From assembly GCA_003240735.1 (NCBI GenBank), contig QFNE01000003.1:186001-250000 (forward strand): DNA of 64,000 bases. Direction: 5' to 3'. Positions 35,567 to 44,195 of this stretch are shown here, in pieces. The stretch's first letter is position 1; each line of letters opens with the position of its first letter. A program made the position numbers and the translations under genes. The stretch is from Paracoccus denitrificans. Its GTDB lineage: Bacteria; Pseudomonadota; Alphaproteobacteria; Rhodobacterales; Rhodobacteraceae. The notes under the pieces were generated by a model. The model was not told the DNA's origin, searched no databases, and saw nothing but the letters and a program-made list of their open reading frames with translations.

Positions 35567-35625
35567 GACGGCGGGGTCGGCCTTCGGGCCCACGCTCTCG
35601 CCGTTGATAACCGAAAGGACGCCCA

Positions 35626-36258
35626 ATGCTGCATCACCGCCTTGATGACGAAGACGACGACGATGACGACAAGCGCGAAGATCAGGAAAAGGGCGAAGAT
35701 CTGGGCCTTCCGCAAAGCCCTGCGATCGACAAGCTTTATTTCCGGTCCCGCACAGTCATCGTCGCTGGCACGATCAACGACAAGATCGCGCAACGCACCG
35801 TGTCGCACCTGCTGGCCTTGGCCGAAGACAGTGACAAGCCGATCAACATGCTGATTTCGTCCCCCGGTGGGCACGTGGAATCGGGCGACATGATCCATGA
35901 CGTGATCAAGTTCATCCGCCCCACCGTCCGCACCATCGGGTCGGGCTGGGTCGCCTCGGCCGGCGCGCTGATCTTCGTGGGGGCCAAGCAGGAAAACCGT
36001 TACTGCCTGCCCAACACCCGTTTCCTGATCCACCAGCCATCCGGCGGGATCGGCGGAACCACGTCGGACATGATGATCCAGGCTGAACAGCTGCGCTTGA
36101 TGCGCGACCGTCTGAACCAGATCTTCGCCGACGCCACCGGCCAGCCGCTGGAGCGGATCGAGAAAGACACGCGCCGCGACTTCTGGCTGAACACGCAGGA
36201 CGCGCTGGACTATGGTCTGGTGGGCAAGGTCATCCGCACCGTGGACGACCTGAAATGA
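35626..36258 (+). CDS. ClpP-like ATP-dependent protease proteolytic subunit with acidic N-tail
   Basis: A 210-residue serine peptidase of the ClpP family. The triad is present: Ser in GSGWVASAGALIFVGAK, His in LPNTRFLIHQPSGG, Asp in EKDTRRDFWLN; the end reads ALDYGLVGKVI. Residues 7-27 are a run of Asp, Glu, Lys and Arg (LDDEDDDDDDKREDQEKGED), not seen in ordinary ClpP, and the Ser motif lacks the usual AASMG. No ClpX or ClpA gene is near, so it is likely a second ClpP or a ClpP relative rather than the main one. Its stop overlaps the GNAT gene (ATGA). Confidence 0.85.
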   Translation: MLHHRLDDEDDDDDDKREDQEKGEDLGLPQSPAIDKLYFRSRTVIVAGTINDKIAQRTVSHLLALAEDSDKPINMLISSPGGHVESGDMIHDVIKFIRPTVRTIGSGWVASAGALIFVGAKQENRYCLPNTRFLIHQPSGGIGGTTSDMMIQAEQLRLMRDRLNQIFADATGQPLERIEKDTRRDFWLNTQDALDYGLVGKVIRTVDDLK

Positions 36259-36761
36259 CGCTGGCCGGGGCCGATACGCTGTTGATCCGCCCTGCCAGCC
36301 CGGCGGATGACGATGCCCTGTGGGCGATGCTTGAGCCGATCTACCGCGCAGGCGAGACGTACTGCATCCCGCAGGACATCAGCCGGGCGGATGCCTTGGC
36401 CGATTGGTACATCAGCCCGTTTCAGGTCTTTGTTGCCACGTTAAACGATCGCGTCGTCGGCTCCAGCCATATCGGCCCGAACCGTGGCGGCAACGGCGCC
36501 CACATCGCCAATGCCAGCTTTGCAACCCACCCCGATGCCCGCGGCAAGGGCGTGGCCGGTGCCCTGGCTGCCCATGCCAAGGACTGGGCGCGGGATCAGG
36601 GATTTCGCGCCATGCAGTTCAACTTCGTGGTGTCGACAAATGACGGCGCTGTTCGCGCGTGGGAGCGGGCGGGGTTTCGTGTCCTGTGCCGACTGCCGGG
36701 CGCGTTCAATCACCCGCGGCTTGGCTATGTCGACGGCCTCGTGATGTTCGCCGAGCTTTAG
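36255..36761 (+). CDS. GNAT-family N-acetyltransferase
   Basis: A 168-residue acetyl-CoA-dependent transferase. It starts LLIRPASPADDDALWAM; the acetyl-CoA loop is HPDARGKGVAGALAAHAKDW, followed by NFVVSTNDGAVRAWERAGF, the usual motif B. The substrate is unknown. It overlaps the ClpP-like gene and so may be co-expressed with it. It converges on cysW nine bases away. Confidence 0.88.
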   Translation: MTLAGADTLLIRPASPADDDALWAMLEPIYRAGETYCIPQDISRADALADWYISPFQVFVATLNDRVVGSSHIGPNRGGNGAHIANASFATHPDARGKGVAGALAAHAKDWARDQGFRAMQFNFVVSTNDGAVRAWERAGFRVLCRLPGAFNHPRLGYVDGLVMFAEL

Positions 36762-36770
36762 GGGGCCGCG

Positions 36771-37556
36771 TCAGTCGCCCCTGCGCGCCTCAAGCACGGT
36801 CTTGGCGACCAGCACCACCAGCGCGATCAACGTCAGCACCGTAGCCGCCGCAAACGCGCCAGCGACGTTCAAATCATTGAACAGCAGCTCTACCTGCAGC
36901 GGCAGGGTGTTGGTCTTGCCCCGGATGCTGCCCGATACCACCGACACGCCCCCGAATTCCCCCACCGCTCGCGCCGTGGCCAGAACCGAGCCGTAAAGCA
37001 GCGCCCAGCGGATATTCGGCAGTGTCACCCGTCGAAACACCTGCCAGCCGTTGGCCCCCAGCGTCACCGCCGCCTGTTCCTGATCCGAGCCCTGCGCCTG
37101 CATCAGGGGCAGCAGTTCACGCACCACAAATGGTGTGGTGACGAACAGCGTCACCATGACGATCCCCGGCATCGCGAACAGCACATCGATATCGTGGCGC
37201 GCCAGAAAGCCGCCCAGCCACCCCTGCCGCCCGTACAGCAACAGATAACAGATCCCCGCGATGATCGGAGAGATCGAGAACGGCAGCTCGATCATCGTCA
37301 GTAGCAGGCCGCGTCCGGGGAAGTGGAACTTGGACAAGAGCCACGACGCCGCGATCCCGAAGATGACGACGATGGGAACCACGATAATCGCCACGATCAC
37401 CGTCAGCCAGATCGCGTGCAGCGTCAGCGGGTTCAGGATGTTGGCGACATAGACGCCCCACCCGGCCGACAGCGCCTGCGCAAAGATAAAGACCAGCGGC
37501 ACCGCGACCAGAATGGCCGTCAGAACGAATGCGGCGAAGATCAATCCCGCCCGCAT
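36771..37556 (-). CDS. cysW: Sulfate ABC transporter permease CysW
   Basis: A 261-residue inner-membrane permease with about six segments. The ABC-permease EAA loop reads EQAAVTLGANGWQVFRRVTLPNIRWALLYG (residues about 164-193), and LATARAVGEFGGVSVVSGSI follows. It pairs with CysT to form the channel for sulfate or thiosulfate import. Its ATG overlaps the cysT stop by one base (TGATG), and it ends the operon. Confidence 0.93.
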   Translation of the reverse strand: MRAGLIFAAFVLTAILVAVPLVFIFAQALSAGWGVYVANILNPLTLHAIWLTVIVAIIVVPIVVIFGIAASWLLSKFHFPGRGLLLTMIELPFSISPIIAGICYLLLYGRQGWLGGFLARHDIDVLFAMPGIVMVTLFVTTPFVVRELLPLMQAQGSDQEQAAVTLGANGWQVFRRVTLPNIRWALLYGSVLATARAVGEFGGVSVVSGSIRGKTNTLPLQVELLFNDLNVAGAFAAATVLTLIALVVLVAKTVLEARRGD

Positions 37557-38413
37557 CAGACCACCGGCGCCAGTTTGCGCGCCGCGCTCAGCTGGATCAG
37601 GTTCGATATCAACAACAGGATCAGCGCCAGCACCATCAGAACCAGCGCAATCGCCGCCGCGCCCGAATAGTCGTATTCATCCAGCCGGATATAGGCCAGC
37701 AGTGACACGATTTCGGTCTTGAAGGGCAGGTTTCCGGCGATGAAGACGACCGCCCCGAATTCGCCCAGCGACCGGGCAAAGGACGTGGTGACGCCGCCCA
37801 GCCACGCCGGCATGATCGCCGGGAACACGACGCGCGTGAACGTCGTCCAGCGTGTCGCACCAAGGGTCGAGGCCGCTTGTTCCAGCGCGGGGTCCAGATC
37901 CTCCAGCACCGGCTGCACCGCGCGGACGACGAACGGGATCGAGGTGAAAGTCATCGCCAGCACGATCCCTGCCAGCGTATAGACCACGCTGATCCCCATC
38001 CCGGCCAGCGGGGCGCCGAACCAGCCGTTGGCGGAATACAGCGCCGTCAGCGACAAACCCGCAACGGCGGTCGGCAGCGCGAAAGGGATGTCCATCAGCG
38101 CGTCCAGCAGCCGCCGCCCCGGAAAGCGGTACCGCACCAGCACCCACGCCATCAGCAGGCCATAGACTGCGTTGATGACCGTGGCGATGGCCGCGGCCGT
38201 GATGGTGATCCGGAACGCCGCCAAGGCGCGATCGGCGGTGATGATCTGCCAGAACCGGACGGGGCCGATCTCCGCGCCTTTCAGGATCAATGCGATGATC
38301 GGGATCATCACGATGATCGACACGTATAAAAGCGTCGTGCCCAGCGTCACACGGAAGCCGGGCAGGACGCGCCGCGCGGCGCCTTTGGTCGGTGCAGCAG
38401 CGGCAGTCGGCAT
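37556..38413 (-). CDS. cysT: Sulfate ABC transporter permease CysT
   Basis: A 285-residue inner-membrane permease. Features are MDIPFALPTAVAGLSLTALY, the EAA loop EQAASTLGATRWTTFTRVVF, and FARSLGEFGAVVFIAGNLPF, typical of CysT (also called CysU). Its start overlaps the stop of the sulfate-binding protein gene and its stop overlaps the cysW start, so all components are tightly coupled. Confidence 0.93.
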   Translation of the reverse strand: MPTAAAAPTKGAARRVLPGFRVTLGTTLLYVSIIVMIPIIALILKGAEIGPVRFWQIITADRALAAFRITITAAAIATVINAVYGLLMAWVLVRYRFPGRRLLDALMDIPFALPTAVAGLSLTALYSANGWFGAPLAGMGISVVYTLAGIVLAMTFTSIPFVVRAVQPVLEDLDPALEQAASTLGATRWTTFTRVVFPAIMPAWLGGVTTSFARSLGEFGAVVFIAGNLPFKTEIVSLLAYIRLDEYDYSGAAAIALVLMVLALILLLISNLIQLSAARKLAPVV

Positions 38414-39420
38414 CAGTTGGTGAACAGCTTGTCCAGAATGCCACCTTCAGCCAGATGCTCGTCCTGAACCTTCTGCCAGCCGCCGAACACGTCCTCGACG
38501 GTCAGCAGTTCGACCTGCGGGAACTGGTCGGCGAACTCGGCTTTGACCTTGTCGTCGATGACGCGATTGCCGTTTTCGGCCAGCACCTTCTGCGCCTCGG
38601 GCGAATAAAGCCAGTTGAGATAGGCCGTCGCCAGCTCGGTCGTGCCGTCCTTGTCGGTGTTGGCCTTCACCACGGCCACGGGGAAGGCCGAAAACAGACT
38701 GACCGGCGGAGTGATCGGGATCAGCTTCTTGTCGGGATACTGGGCCGCGATCTGGCGCGTTTCGGTCTCGAATGTCACCAGCACGTCGGCGATGTTGCGT
38801 TCCACGAACGTCTGCGTGGCCGCGCGTCCGCCGGTGTCAAAGACCGGAACGTTTGCGAAGATCTTCTTGACGAAATCCTGCGTCTTTTCGACGTCACCGT
38901 TGTTCGCCTTCAGACCATACGCGTAAGCTGCAAGATAGGTATAGCGACCGTTCCCCGATGTGCGGGGGTTCGGGAACACGACCTTGACGTCGTCGCGTGC
39001 CAGATCGGACCAGTCCTTGATGCCCTTGGGATTGCCGTCGCGCACCAGAAACGCGGGCAGCGAATACCAGGGCGAGGCGCCGTTCGGGAATTCGTCGCGC
39101 CAGTTTTCGTCAACCAGGCCGCCCTTGGCCAAAGCGTTCACGTCGGTTTCCTGGTTGAAGGTCACCACGTCCGCGGGCAGCCCTTCCAGAATGGCGCGGG
39201 CCTGCTTGGACGAACCGGCGTGCGACTGTTCGATGGTCACGTCCTTGCCGGTCTTCGCCTTCCAGTCGGCGATGAACGCCGGGTTCAGCTTTTCGAACAG
39301 CTCGCGGCTGATGTCATAACTGACGTTCAGCAGCTTGTCCTGCGCCATGGCGGGGGTGACCGCCAGCAGCAGTGCCGCAACCGCGGCCTTGATCGGGGTC
39401 AGTTTCATCGGGAACCTCAT
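38413..39420 (-). CDS. sbp: Periplasmic sulfate-binding protein
   Basis: The solute-binding component of the sulfate importer. A signal peptide (MKLTPIKAAVAALLLAVTPAMA, cleavage before QDK) precedes the mature domain, which begins LLNVSYDISRELFEKLNPAF and contains EQSHAGSSKQARAILEGLPADV and VFPNPRTSGNGRYTYLAAY, all family-typical. The ATG at 39420 abuts the cysA stop; the ATG at 39408 has TGAGGT a few bases ahead and gives a better signal peptide, so it may be the true start. Sbp and CysP cannot be separated safely here. Confidence 0.93.
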   Translation of the reverse strand: MRFPMKLTPIKAAVAALLLAVTPAMAQDKLLNVSYDISRELFEKLNPAFIADWKAKTGKDVTIEQSHAGSSKQARAILEGLPADVVTFNQETDVNALAKGGLVDENWRDEFPNGASPWYSLPAFLVRDGNPKGIKDWSDLARDDVKVVFPNPRTSGNGRYTYLAAYAYGLKANNGDVEKTQDFVKKIFANVPVFDTGGRAATQTFVERNIADVLVTFETETRQIAAQYPDKKLIPITPPVSLFSAFPVAVVKANTDKDGTTELATAYLNWLYSPEAQKVLAENGNRVIDDKVKAEFADQFPQVELLTVEDVFGGWQKVQDEHLAEGGILDKLFTN

Positions 39421-40470
39421 TCAGGCGGTTTCAGCAAAGACGGATGCCGCATCCGGGCGCAGGCTCACGCGCGCGCCCGGACGGAGCCGGGCTGCGTCGA
39501 CAGCGCGGCGGCGGAGGTCGGCGGGAATTTCGATGCCGTGGTCGTCGCGCAGGACCAGACGCAGCTGCGTGCCGGTCGTGGCGACCGATGCCACGGTCCA
39601 CTGGCCCGCATCGTCGGCATAGGGGCCGGCATCCTCGGGGCGCACGAACAGGGTCGCGGGGCCGTTGGGGGTGTCCGGGGCGCGCAGATTCGCGGCGTCG
39701 ACTCCCGCGGCGCTGATCAGGCCGTCGTGGACCGTCGCAGGCAGCTGGATCGTCGCGCCCATGAAATCGGCGATGAAGGGCGTCGCGGGCGCATCATGGA
39801 TCGCGGCAGCATCGCCGATCTGTTCGATGACACCATTGTTCATCACGACCACGCGGTCAGCCAGCTCGAACGCTTCTTCCTGATCGTGGGTCACGAAGAT
39901 CGTCGTCGTGCCGGTCGCGTCATGGACACCGCGCAGCCACCGGCGCAGATCGCGGCGCACCGCGGCATCCAGCGCACCGAATGGTTCATCCAGCAGCAGG
40001 ACCGTGGGTTCGATCGCCATGGCGCGGCCCAGGGCGACGCGTTGGCGTTGCCCGCCCGACAGCTGCGACGGATAGCGGTCGCCCAGCCCTTCGATCTGCA
40101 GAAAACCCAGGAGTTCGTTGGCGCGATGCGTGATCTCGGATGTGGTCGGACGCTCACCCCGCGGGCGGACGGTCAGGCCAAAAGCGATGTTGTCCCGCAC
40201 GGTCATGTGCGGAAACAGTGCGTAGTTCTGAAAGACAAAGCCGATGCGGCGTTCCTGCGGGGTCAGCGCCAGCCAGTCGACACCACCCACACGCAACTGC
40301 CCGCTGTCGGGCCAGTCGAGCCCCGCGATGATCTTCAGCAGCGTGGTCTTGCCCGAACCTGACGGACCCAGCAGCGCCACAAGCTCTCCGTCTGCGATGT
40401 CCAGATCGATACCGCGCAGAACCTCGGTCTTGCCGAAGCTTTTGAACATGCGGTTGATTTCGATGGGCAT
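39421..40470 (-). CDS. cysA: Sulfate ABC transporter ATP-binding protein CysA
   Basis: A 349-residue ATPase that powers sulfate uptake. Walker A is LLGPSGSGKTTLLKIIAG, Q-loop FVFQNYALFPHMTVRDNI, signature YPSQLSGGQRQRVALGRA and Walker B VLLLDEPFGALDA; a TOBE-like domain (about 240-349) follows. The ATG at 40470 opens the homology. It is the first gene of a leftward operon cysA-sbp-cysT-cysW; in many bacteria cysA comes last. Confidence 0.93.
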   Translation of the reverse strand: MPIEINRMFKSFGKTEVLRGIDLDIADGELVALLGPSGSGKTTLLKIIAGLDWPDSGQLRVGGVDWLALTPQERRIGFVFQNYALFPHMTVRDNIAFGLTVRPRGERPTTSEITHRANELLGFLQIEGLGDRYPSQLSGGQRQRVALGRAMAIEPTVLLLDEPFGALDAAVRRDLRRWLRGVHDATGTTTIFVTHDQEEAFELADRVVVMNNGVIEQIGDAAAIHDAPATPFIADFMGATIQLPATVHDGLISAAGVDAANLRAPDTPNGPATLFVRPEDAGPYADDAGQWTVASVATTGTQLRLVLRDDHGIEIPADLRRRAVDAARLRPGARVSLRPDAASVFAETA

Positions 40471-40781
40471 TGCGGCGTCAGGCTGTGTTGTTGCGGTCCG
40501 TTGGCATCTAGCGGCCGGAACTTGACCGGGCAAGGACGGCAGGAGCTTAAGCCGCTGCCTGCCGCCAAATCATTTTCGCCGCCGTTCCGCGGGTCGGGAC
40601 AGCATCTGGATACCTTGGGGCGACGCGACCAACATATTCCCGGCGGGCCGCGATATCGCAAACGTTTGTCCTTATTTTCGATGTCCGGCGGTTTTTGGCC
40701 CACCAGCATCTGGCCGATTTTCCGGTCGCGCCGGCGGGGGTGAGATGGCATGGTCTGCCAAACCTGACGAAAGGACGCCTG
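40471..40781. promoter_or_regulatory. Divergent intergenic region between cysA and fghA
   Basis: This 311-base gap contains no convincing gene. It must hold the promoters of the leftward sulfate operon and the rightward fghA. A 10-bp palindrome CAAACGTTTG lies at 40659-40668 next to an AT-rich run. AAAGGACG is the likely ribosome site for fghA. No CysB- or EcfG-type site could be identified. Confidence 0.5.
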
Positions 40782-41627
40782 ATGACCGCCGCCTTGCCCT
40801 TTGAAACCCTGTCCGAAGTCCGCAGCTTTGGTGGCCGCCAAGGCGTCTATCGCCACGACAGCAAGGCCACTGGCACGCAGATGACGTTCGGTGTCTATCT
40901 GCCGCCGGACGCCGAATTCGGGCCTGTGCCGGTGCTGTATTTTCTGGCCGGCCTGACCTGCACGCACGAAAACGCCATGGTCAAGGCGGCGGCGCAGCAA
41001 TGGGCCAGCGAAACCGGTCTGGCGCTGGTGTTCCCAGACACCTCCCCTCGCGGCGAAGGCGTGGCCGATGCCGAACCGTTCGATCTGGGTCAGGGCGCGG
41101 GATTTTATGTCAACGCGACCAAGGCGCCCTGGGCGCCGCATTTCCGCATGTGGGACTATGTCGCCGATGAGCTTCCGCAGCTGGTGGCAGAGCATTTCCC
41201 CGTCGATGCAGAGGCGCAGGGGATCACCGGCCATTCCATGGGCGGGCACGGTGCGCTGACGCTGGCGCTGACCTATCCCGACCGTTTCCGCAGCGTGTCA
41301 GCCTTCGCCCCGATCGCGAACCCCACCCAGTCGGACTGGGGCATTCCGCAGTTCACCGCCTATCTTGGCGATGACCGCGACGCATGGACCGCGCATGACG
41401 CATCCCTGCTGATGACGGATCGCGGTTACCCGGGCGAGGTTCTGATCGACCAAGGCACGGCCGACCCCTATCTGGACAAGCTGCGCCCCGAGGCGCTGGC
41501 CAAGGCCATGTTCGACCGCCATCAGCCGGGTATGTTCCGGATGCAGCCGGGGTACGATCACGGCTATTTCTTCGTCCAGACCTTCGTCGGTGAACACATC
41601 CTGTGGCACGCGGAGCGTCTGGGCTGA
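40782..41627 (+). CDS. fghA: S-formylglutathione hydrolase
   Basis: A serine esterase of the esterase D family that splits S-formylglutathione to formate and glutathione, the step after AdhC. The 281-residue protein has MTFGVYLPPDAEFGPVPVLYFLAGLTC, the oxyanion and NENF-like region around TCTHENAM, the nucleophile motif GHSMGGHGALTLAL, Asp in IDQGTADPYLDKLRPE and His in PGYDHGYFFVQTFV. The ATG at 40782 follows AAAGGACG. Formate produced here can feed the formate dehydrogenase encoded at 46587-51393. Confidence 0.95.
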   Translation: MTAALPFETLSEVRSFGGRQGVYRHDSKATGTQMTFGVYLPPDAEFGPVPVLYFLAGLTCTHENAMVKAAAQQWASETGLALVFPDTSPRGEGVADAEPFDLGQGAGFYVNATKAPWAPHFRMWDYVADELPQLVAEHFPVDAEAQGITGHSMGGHGALTLALTYPDRFRSVSAFAPIANPTQSDWGIPQFTAYLGDDRDAWTAHDASLLMTDRGYPGEVLIDQGTADPYLDKLRPEALAKAMFDRHQPGMFRMQPGYDHGYFFVQTFVGEHILWHAERLG

Positions 41628-41694
41628 CCGGAACCCGGTCGGTTCGCACCACGTTCCCTTCCTCAAAGCCAATGTCCAGCCAATGGGACCAGCC

Positions 41695-42162
41695 ATGAAG
41701 CCGCAAATCTCTTCCCTTCTTCTTTGCCTGCCGCTGATGGCGTCTGCGGCATGGGCCGAGACCCACACCGCCATCGTCCCAATCACGGCGGCACCCGCGA
41801 CCACCGCGGTAAACCCGGCAGATGTTTCTGCGCCGACCCAAGACCAACCGGCGCTGGCCGAAAAGGCCGAGGCGGCGACCACCCTTCACAGCACAGCCGA
41901 GGCTGCGGCCTCTCAGCCTGTGTCCGATCAGGCCACCGTCGAGGGCGCGGCCGGCGGCGAGTCTGCGGATTCGGTGGCGACGGCGGCGACACCACCCACA
42001 GCGGCGGACGCCGGCGATGGCACGGCGCCGGCCAATTCCGGTTCGACCGGCTGGACTGGCGGGACAGGCGGCTCGGTCATCGGGACGAACCCGGCGGGCG
42101 CAGTGCCCGAATCCAAGACGTGGCAACCGCCGACGGCACGCGGACTGGATCTTCAGGGCTGA
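41695..42162 (+). CDS. Exported Ala/Thr-rich protein of unknown function
   Basis: A 155-residue protein with a clear signal peptide (MKPQISSLLLCLPLMASAAWA, then ETH). The mature middle is a low-complexity run of Ala, Thr, Glu and Pro (about 25-105). The C-terminal 40 residues differ, being rich in Gly, Trp and Pro: STGWTGGTGGSVIGTNPAG and TWQPPTARGLDLQG. That end looks like the constrained part. I do not recognise the family. An in-frame ATG lies four codons earlier (41683). It sits between fghA and selC, convergent with selC, on the same strand as fghA. Confidence 0.7.
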   Translation: MKPQISSLLLCLPLMASAAWAETHTAIVPITAAPATTAVNPADVSAPTQDQPALAEKAEAATTLHSTAEAAASQPVSDQATVEGAAGGESADSVATAATPPTAADAGDGTAPANSGSTGWTGGTGGSVIGTNPAGAVPESKTWQPPTARGLDLQG

Positions 42163-42174
42163 CGCGAGCGAATC

Positions 42175-42270
42175 TGGCGGAGGAGAATGGGAGTCGAACC
42201 CACCCGGGACAGTCGCGCTGCCCCAACCGGATTTGAAGTCCGGCCGCCCCACCGGGGACGATTCTCCTCC
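42175..42270 (-). tRNA. selC: tRNA-Sec (anticodon UCA)
   Basis: On the reverse strand a 96-nt tRNA runs from GGAGGAGAAT at 42270 to ATTCTCCTCC-G-CCA at 42175. The anticodon arm GGACTTCAAATCC carries TCA, which reads UGA. The extended acceptor stem, long variable arm (TTGGGGCAGCGCGACTGTCCC region) and GGTTCGACTCC T loop are selenocysteine-tRNA features. It lies 11 bases after the selB stop on the same strand, so it may be processed from the fdo-sel transcript. Confidence 0.97.
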
Positions 42271-42281
42271 ATCCCGTGCCG

Positions 42282-44195
42282 TCAGTCGGGTGTCCCGTAC
42301 AGGTCGGCGCGATGGGGGTTGATGCGACGTAAATCACCCCGGCGCAAGGTCACCCCCTGCCGGTCCATGTATTCAAGGATCTCGATCGCGACCTTGCGCC
42401 CGTTCTGAACGCGGTCGCGAAACGTCGCGGCGGTGATCCAGCCGTCATCCGCGCTGGCCTGAACCTCGCGCAGGATATCCACCATTTCGGCCGTGGCGCT
42501 CCGCAGAAAGAAGTGGTCATTCCGGATCTGATCGACCCGACCTTGACGCGCTGCCATCCGCAGGACGCGGCGGATGTCCTTTTCGTCAATGCTCCAGTCG
42601 GTCGCCATGTCACGCACCCGCGGCGGGCGAAAGCGCGCCTCGCCCCACAGTTCGGGCAGGATGCGGGACAACAGCGCCTCATCTTCGGGTGAAAGGCGGG
42701 CTTCGTGATCGGGCAGGCGCAGAAAGCTGCCCTCGGCCACGACCTTGCCGGCCGCGGACGCGACGAACGCCGCGAAAGCGGGTTTGGGCAGGCGCGGGGT
42801 CAGGGACAGCCGCAGCTTTTCACGGCCCAGGCCCTGCATTTCCGGGTTTTCCGCGTGATAAGTCGCCAGCGTCGCCAGCATGTCGGCCATCAGCGCCGCA
42901 TGGGTGGCAGGCAGCATCGCAATCCGGGGATCCACGCCGATCACCGCGACACCCGCCGCCAGCGTGGCCATCTGTGCCGGGTCAAGCGCCCGGTCGCGGC
43001 CAAAAGCGTCCAGATCGACGATGTAAGGCGCAACAGACAGGCTTTGCGTCAGCGCATCCATGGCGCTGGGCTGACTGGCGGCGGCGATCAGAGCCAGACG
43101 CTCGGGCGTGCGCCGCCGACGCGCGGGCGCGCGCAGGTCGCGAAAGACCCCGCCGCCGATGGTGCGCCGGGCCGAGACGTCGCGCAGCAGAAAGCGGTCA
43201 CCGACCACCGCCGGGATCGGGTGTTCAAGGACCAGCTGCACCGGCCCCTCACCCCCCGGCGCCAAGGGGGCGCCCAGCGGGACGATCCGCGCGCTGACCT
43301 GTGCCGCGCCGACATGCAGCAGCGCGGGAAACCACGTCGTGATGGCTTTGGGTTCAGACGGCAGGACACGCAGCACGGCGTCGATCCGGTCCGTGGGCGC
43401 ATGCAGCACCGTGGCGCCTGCGACGTCACCGCGATGAATGGCGTCCTTGTGGACCGCCTCGCCCGCGATGTTCAGGGCACAGCGCTGACCCGCGCGGCCC
43501 ACCTCAACGTCCTGATTTTGGGCATGGATACCGCGGATGCGCGCTGAAATTCCGCTGGGTGACAGTGTGATCATATCGCCGACCGCCACAGTTCCGGACG
43601 TGACCGTGCCTGTGATCACGGTCCCCACACCCTTCAGCGTGAAGGCCCGGTCGATGGGCATGCGAAACAGACCGCCCGCAGTGCGGGGGATCGTGTCGCT
43701 TTCGGCCAGCGCCAATGCCGCCCGAAGCGTATCGATCCCTTCGCCGGTCACCGACGACACCGGGATGATGTCAGCGCCTGCAAGCCGCGTGGGCGCCAGC
43801 AGCGCATGGATATCCCGCACCAACGCCGCGCGACGGTCGGCGTCGGCCAGATCGGCCTTGGTCAGCGCGACGATCGCCCGGTCGATGCCCAGCAGGTCCA
43901 GAATGGCCAGATGTTCCCGCGTCTGGGGCATGATCCCGTCGTCGGCCGCGACGACCAGCAGCGCCAGATCGATCCCGCCCGCACCGGCCAGCATCGTATG
44001 GATCAGACGTTCATGGCCCGGGACATCGACAAACCCCGTGATCGCCCCGCAGCCCAGATCGGCATAGGCAAAGCCCAGATCGATAGTGATGCCGCGGGCC
44101 TTTTCCTCGGCCAGACGGTCGGCGTCGACGCCGGTCAGGGCGCGGACCAGCGCGGTCTTGCCGTGGTCGATATGGCCTGCCGTCCCGACGATCAT
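42282..44195 (-). CDS. selB: Selenocysteine-specific elongation factor SelB
   Basis: SelB brings Sec-tRNA to in-frame UGA codons by binding a downstream mRNA hairpin. The 637-residue protein has the GTPase domain (MIVGTAGHIDHGKTALVRAL, EEKARGITIDLGFAY, VDVPGHERLIHTM, ALTKADLAD), EF-Tu-like domains 2 and 3, then four winged-helix domains that bind the SECIS RNA (about 380-637). The ATG at 44195 overlaps the selA stop. Length and order match known SelB proteins. Confidence 0.96.
   Translation of the reverse strand: MIVGTAGHIDHGKTALVRALTGVDADRLAEEKARGITIDLGFAYADLGCGAITGFVDVPGHERLIHTMLAGAGGIDLALLVVAADDGIMPQTREHLAILDLLGIDRAIVALTKADLADADRRAALVRDIHALLAPTRLAGADIIPVSSVTGEGIDTLRAALALAESDTIPRTAGGLFRMPIDRAFTLKGVGTVITGTVTSGTVAVGDMITLSPSGISARIRGIHAQNQDVEVGRAGQRCALNIAGEAVHKDAIHRGDVAGATVLHAPTDRIDAVLRVLPSEPKAITTWFPALLHVGAAQVSARIVPLGAPLAPGGEGPVQLVLEHPIPAVVGDRFLLRDVSARRTIGGGVFRDLRAPARRRRTPERLALIAAASQPSAMDALTQSLSVAPYIVDLDAFGRDRALDPAQMATLAAGVAVIGVDPRIAMLPATHAALMADMLATLATYHAENPEMQGLGREKLRLSLTPRLPKPAFAAFVASAAGKVVAEGSFLRLPDHEARLSPEDEALLSRILPELWGEARFRPPRVRDMATDWSIDEKDIRRVLRMAARQGRVDQIRNDHFFLRSATAEMVDILREVQASADDGWITAATFRDRVQNGRKVAIEILEYMDRQGVTLRRGDLRRINPHRADLYGTPD

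Noticed and set aside
38392..40362. A 656-codon open frame antisense to cysT-sbp-cysA
   Set aside because: It crosses three well-supported overlapping genes and its translation is rich in Arg, Gly, His and Gln without any motif.
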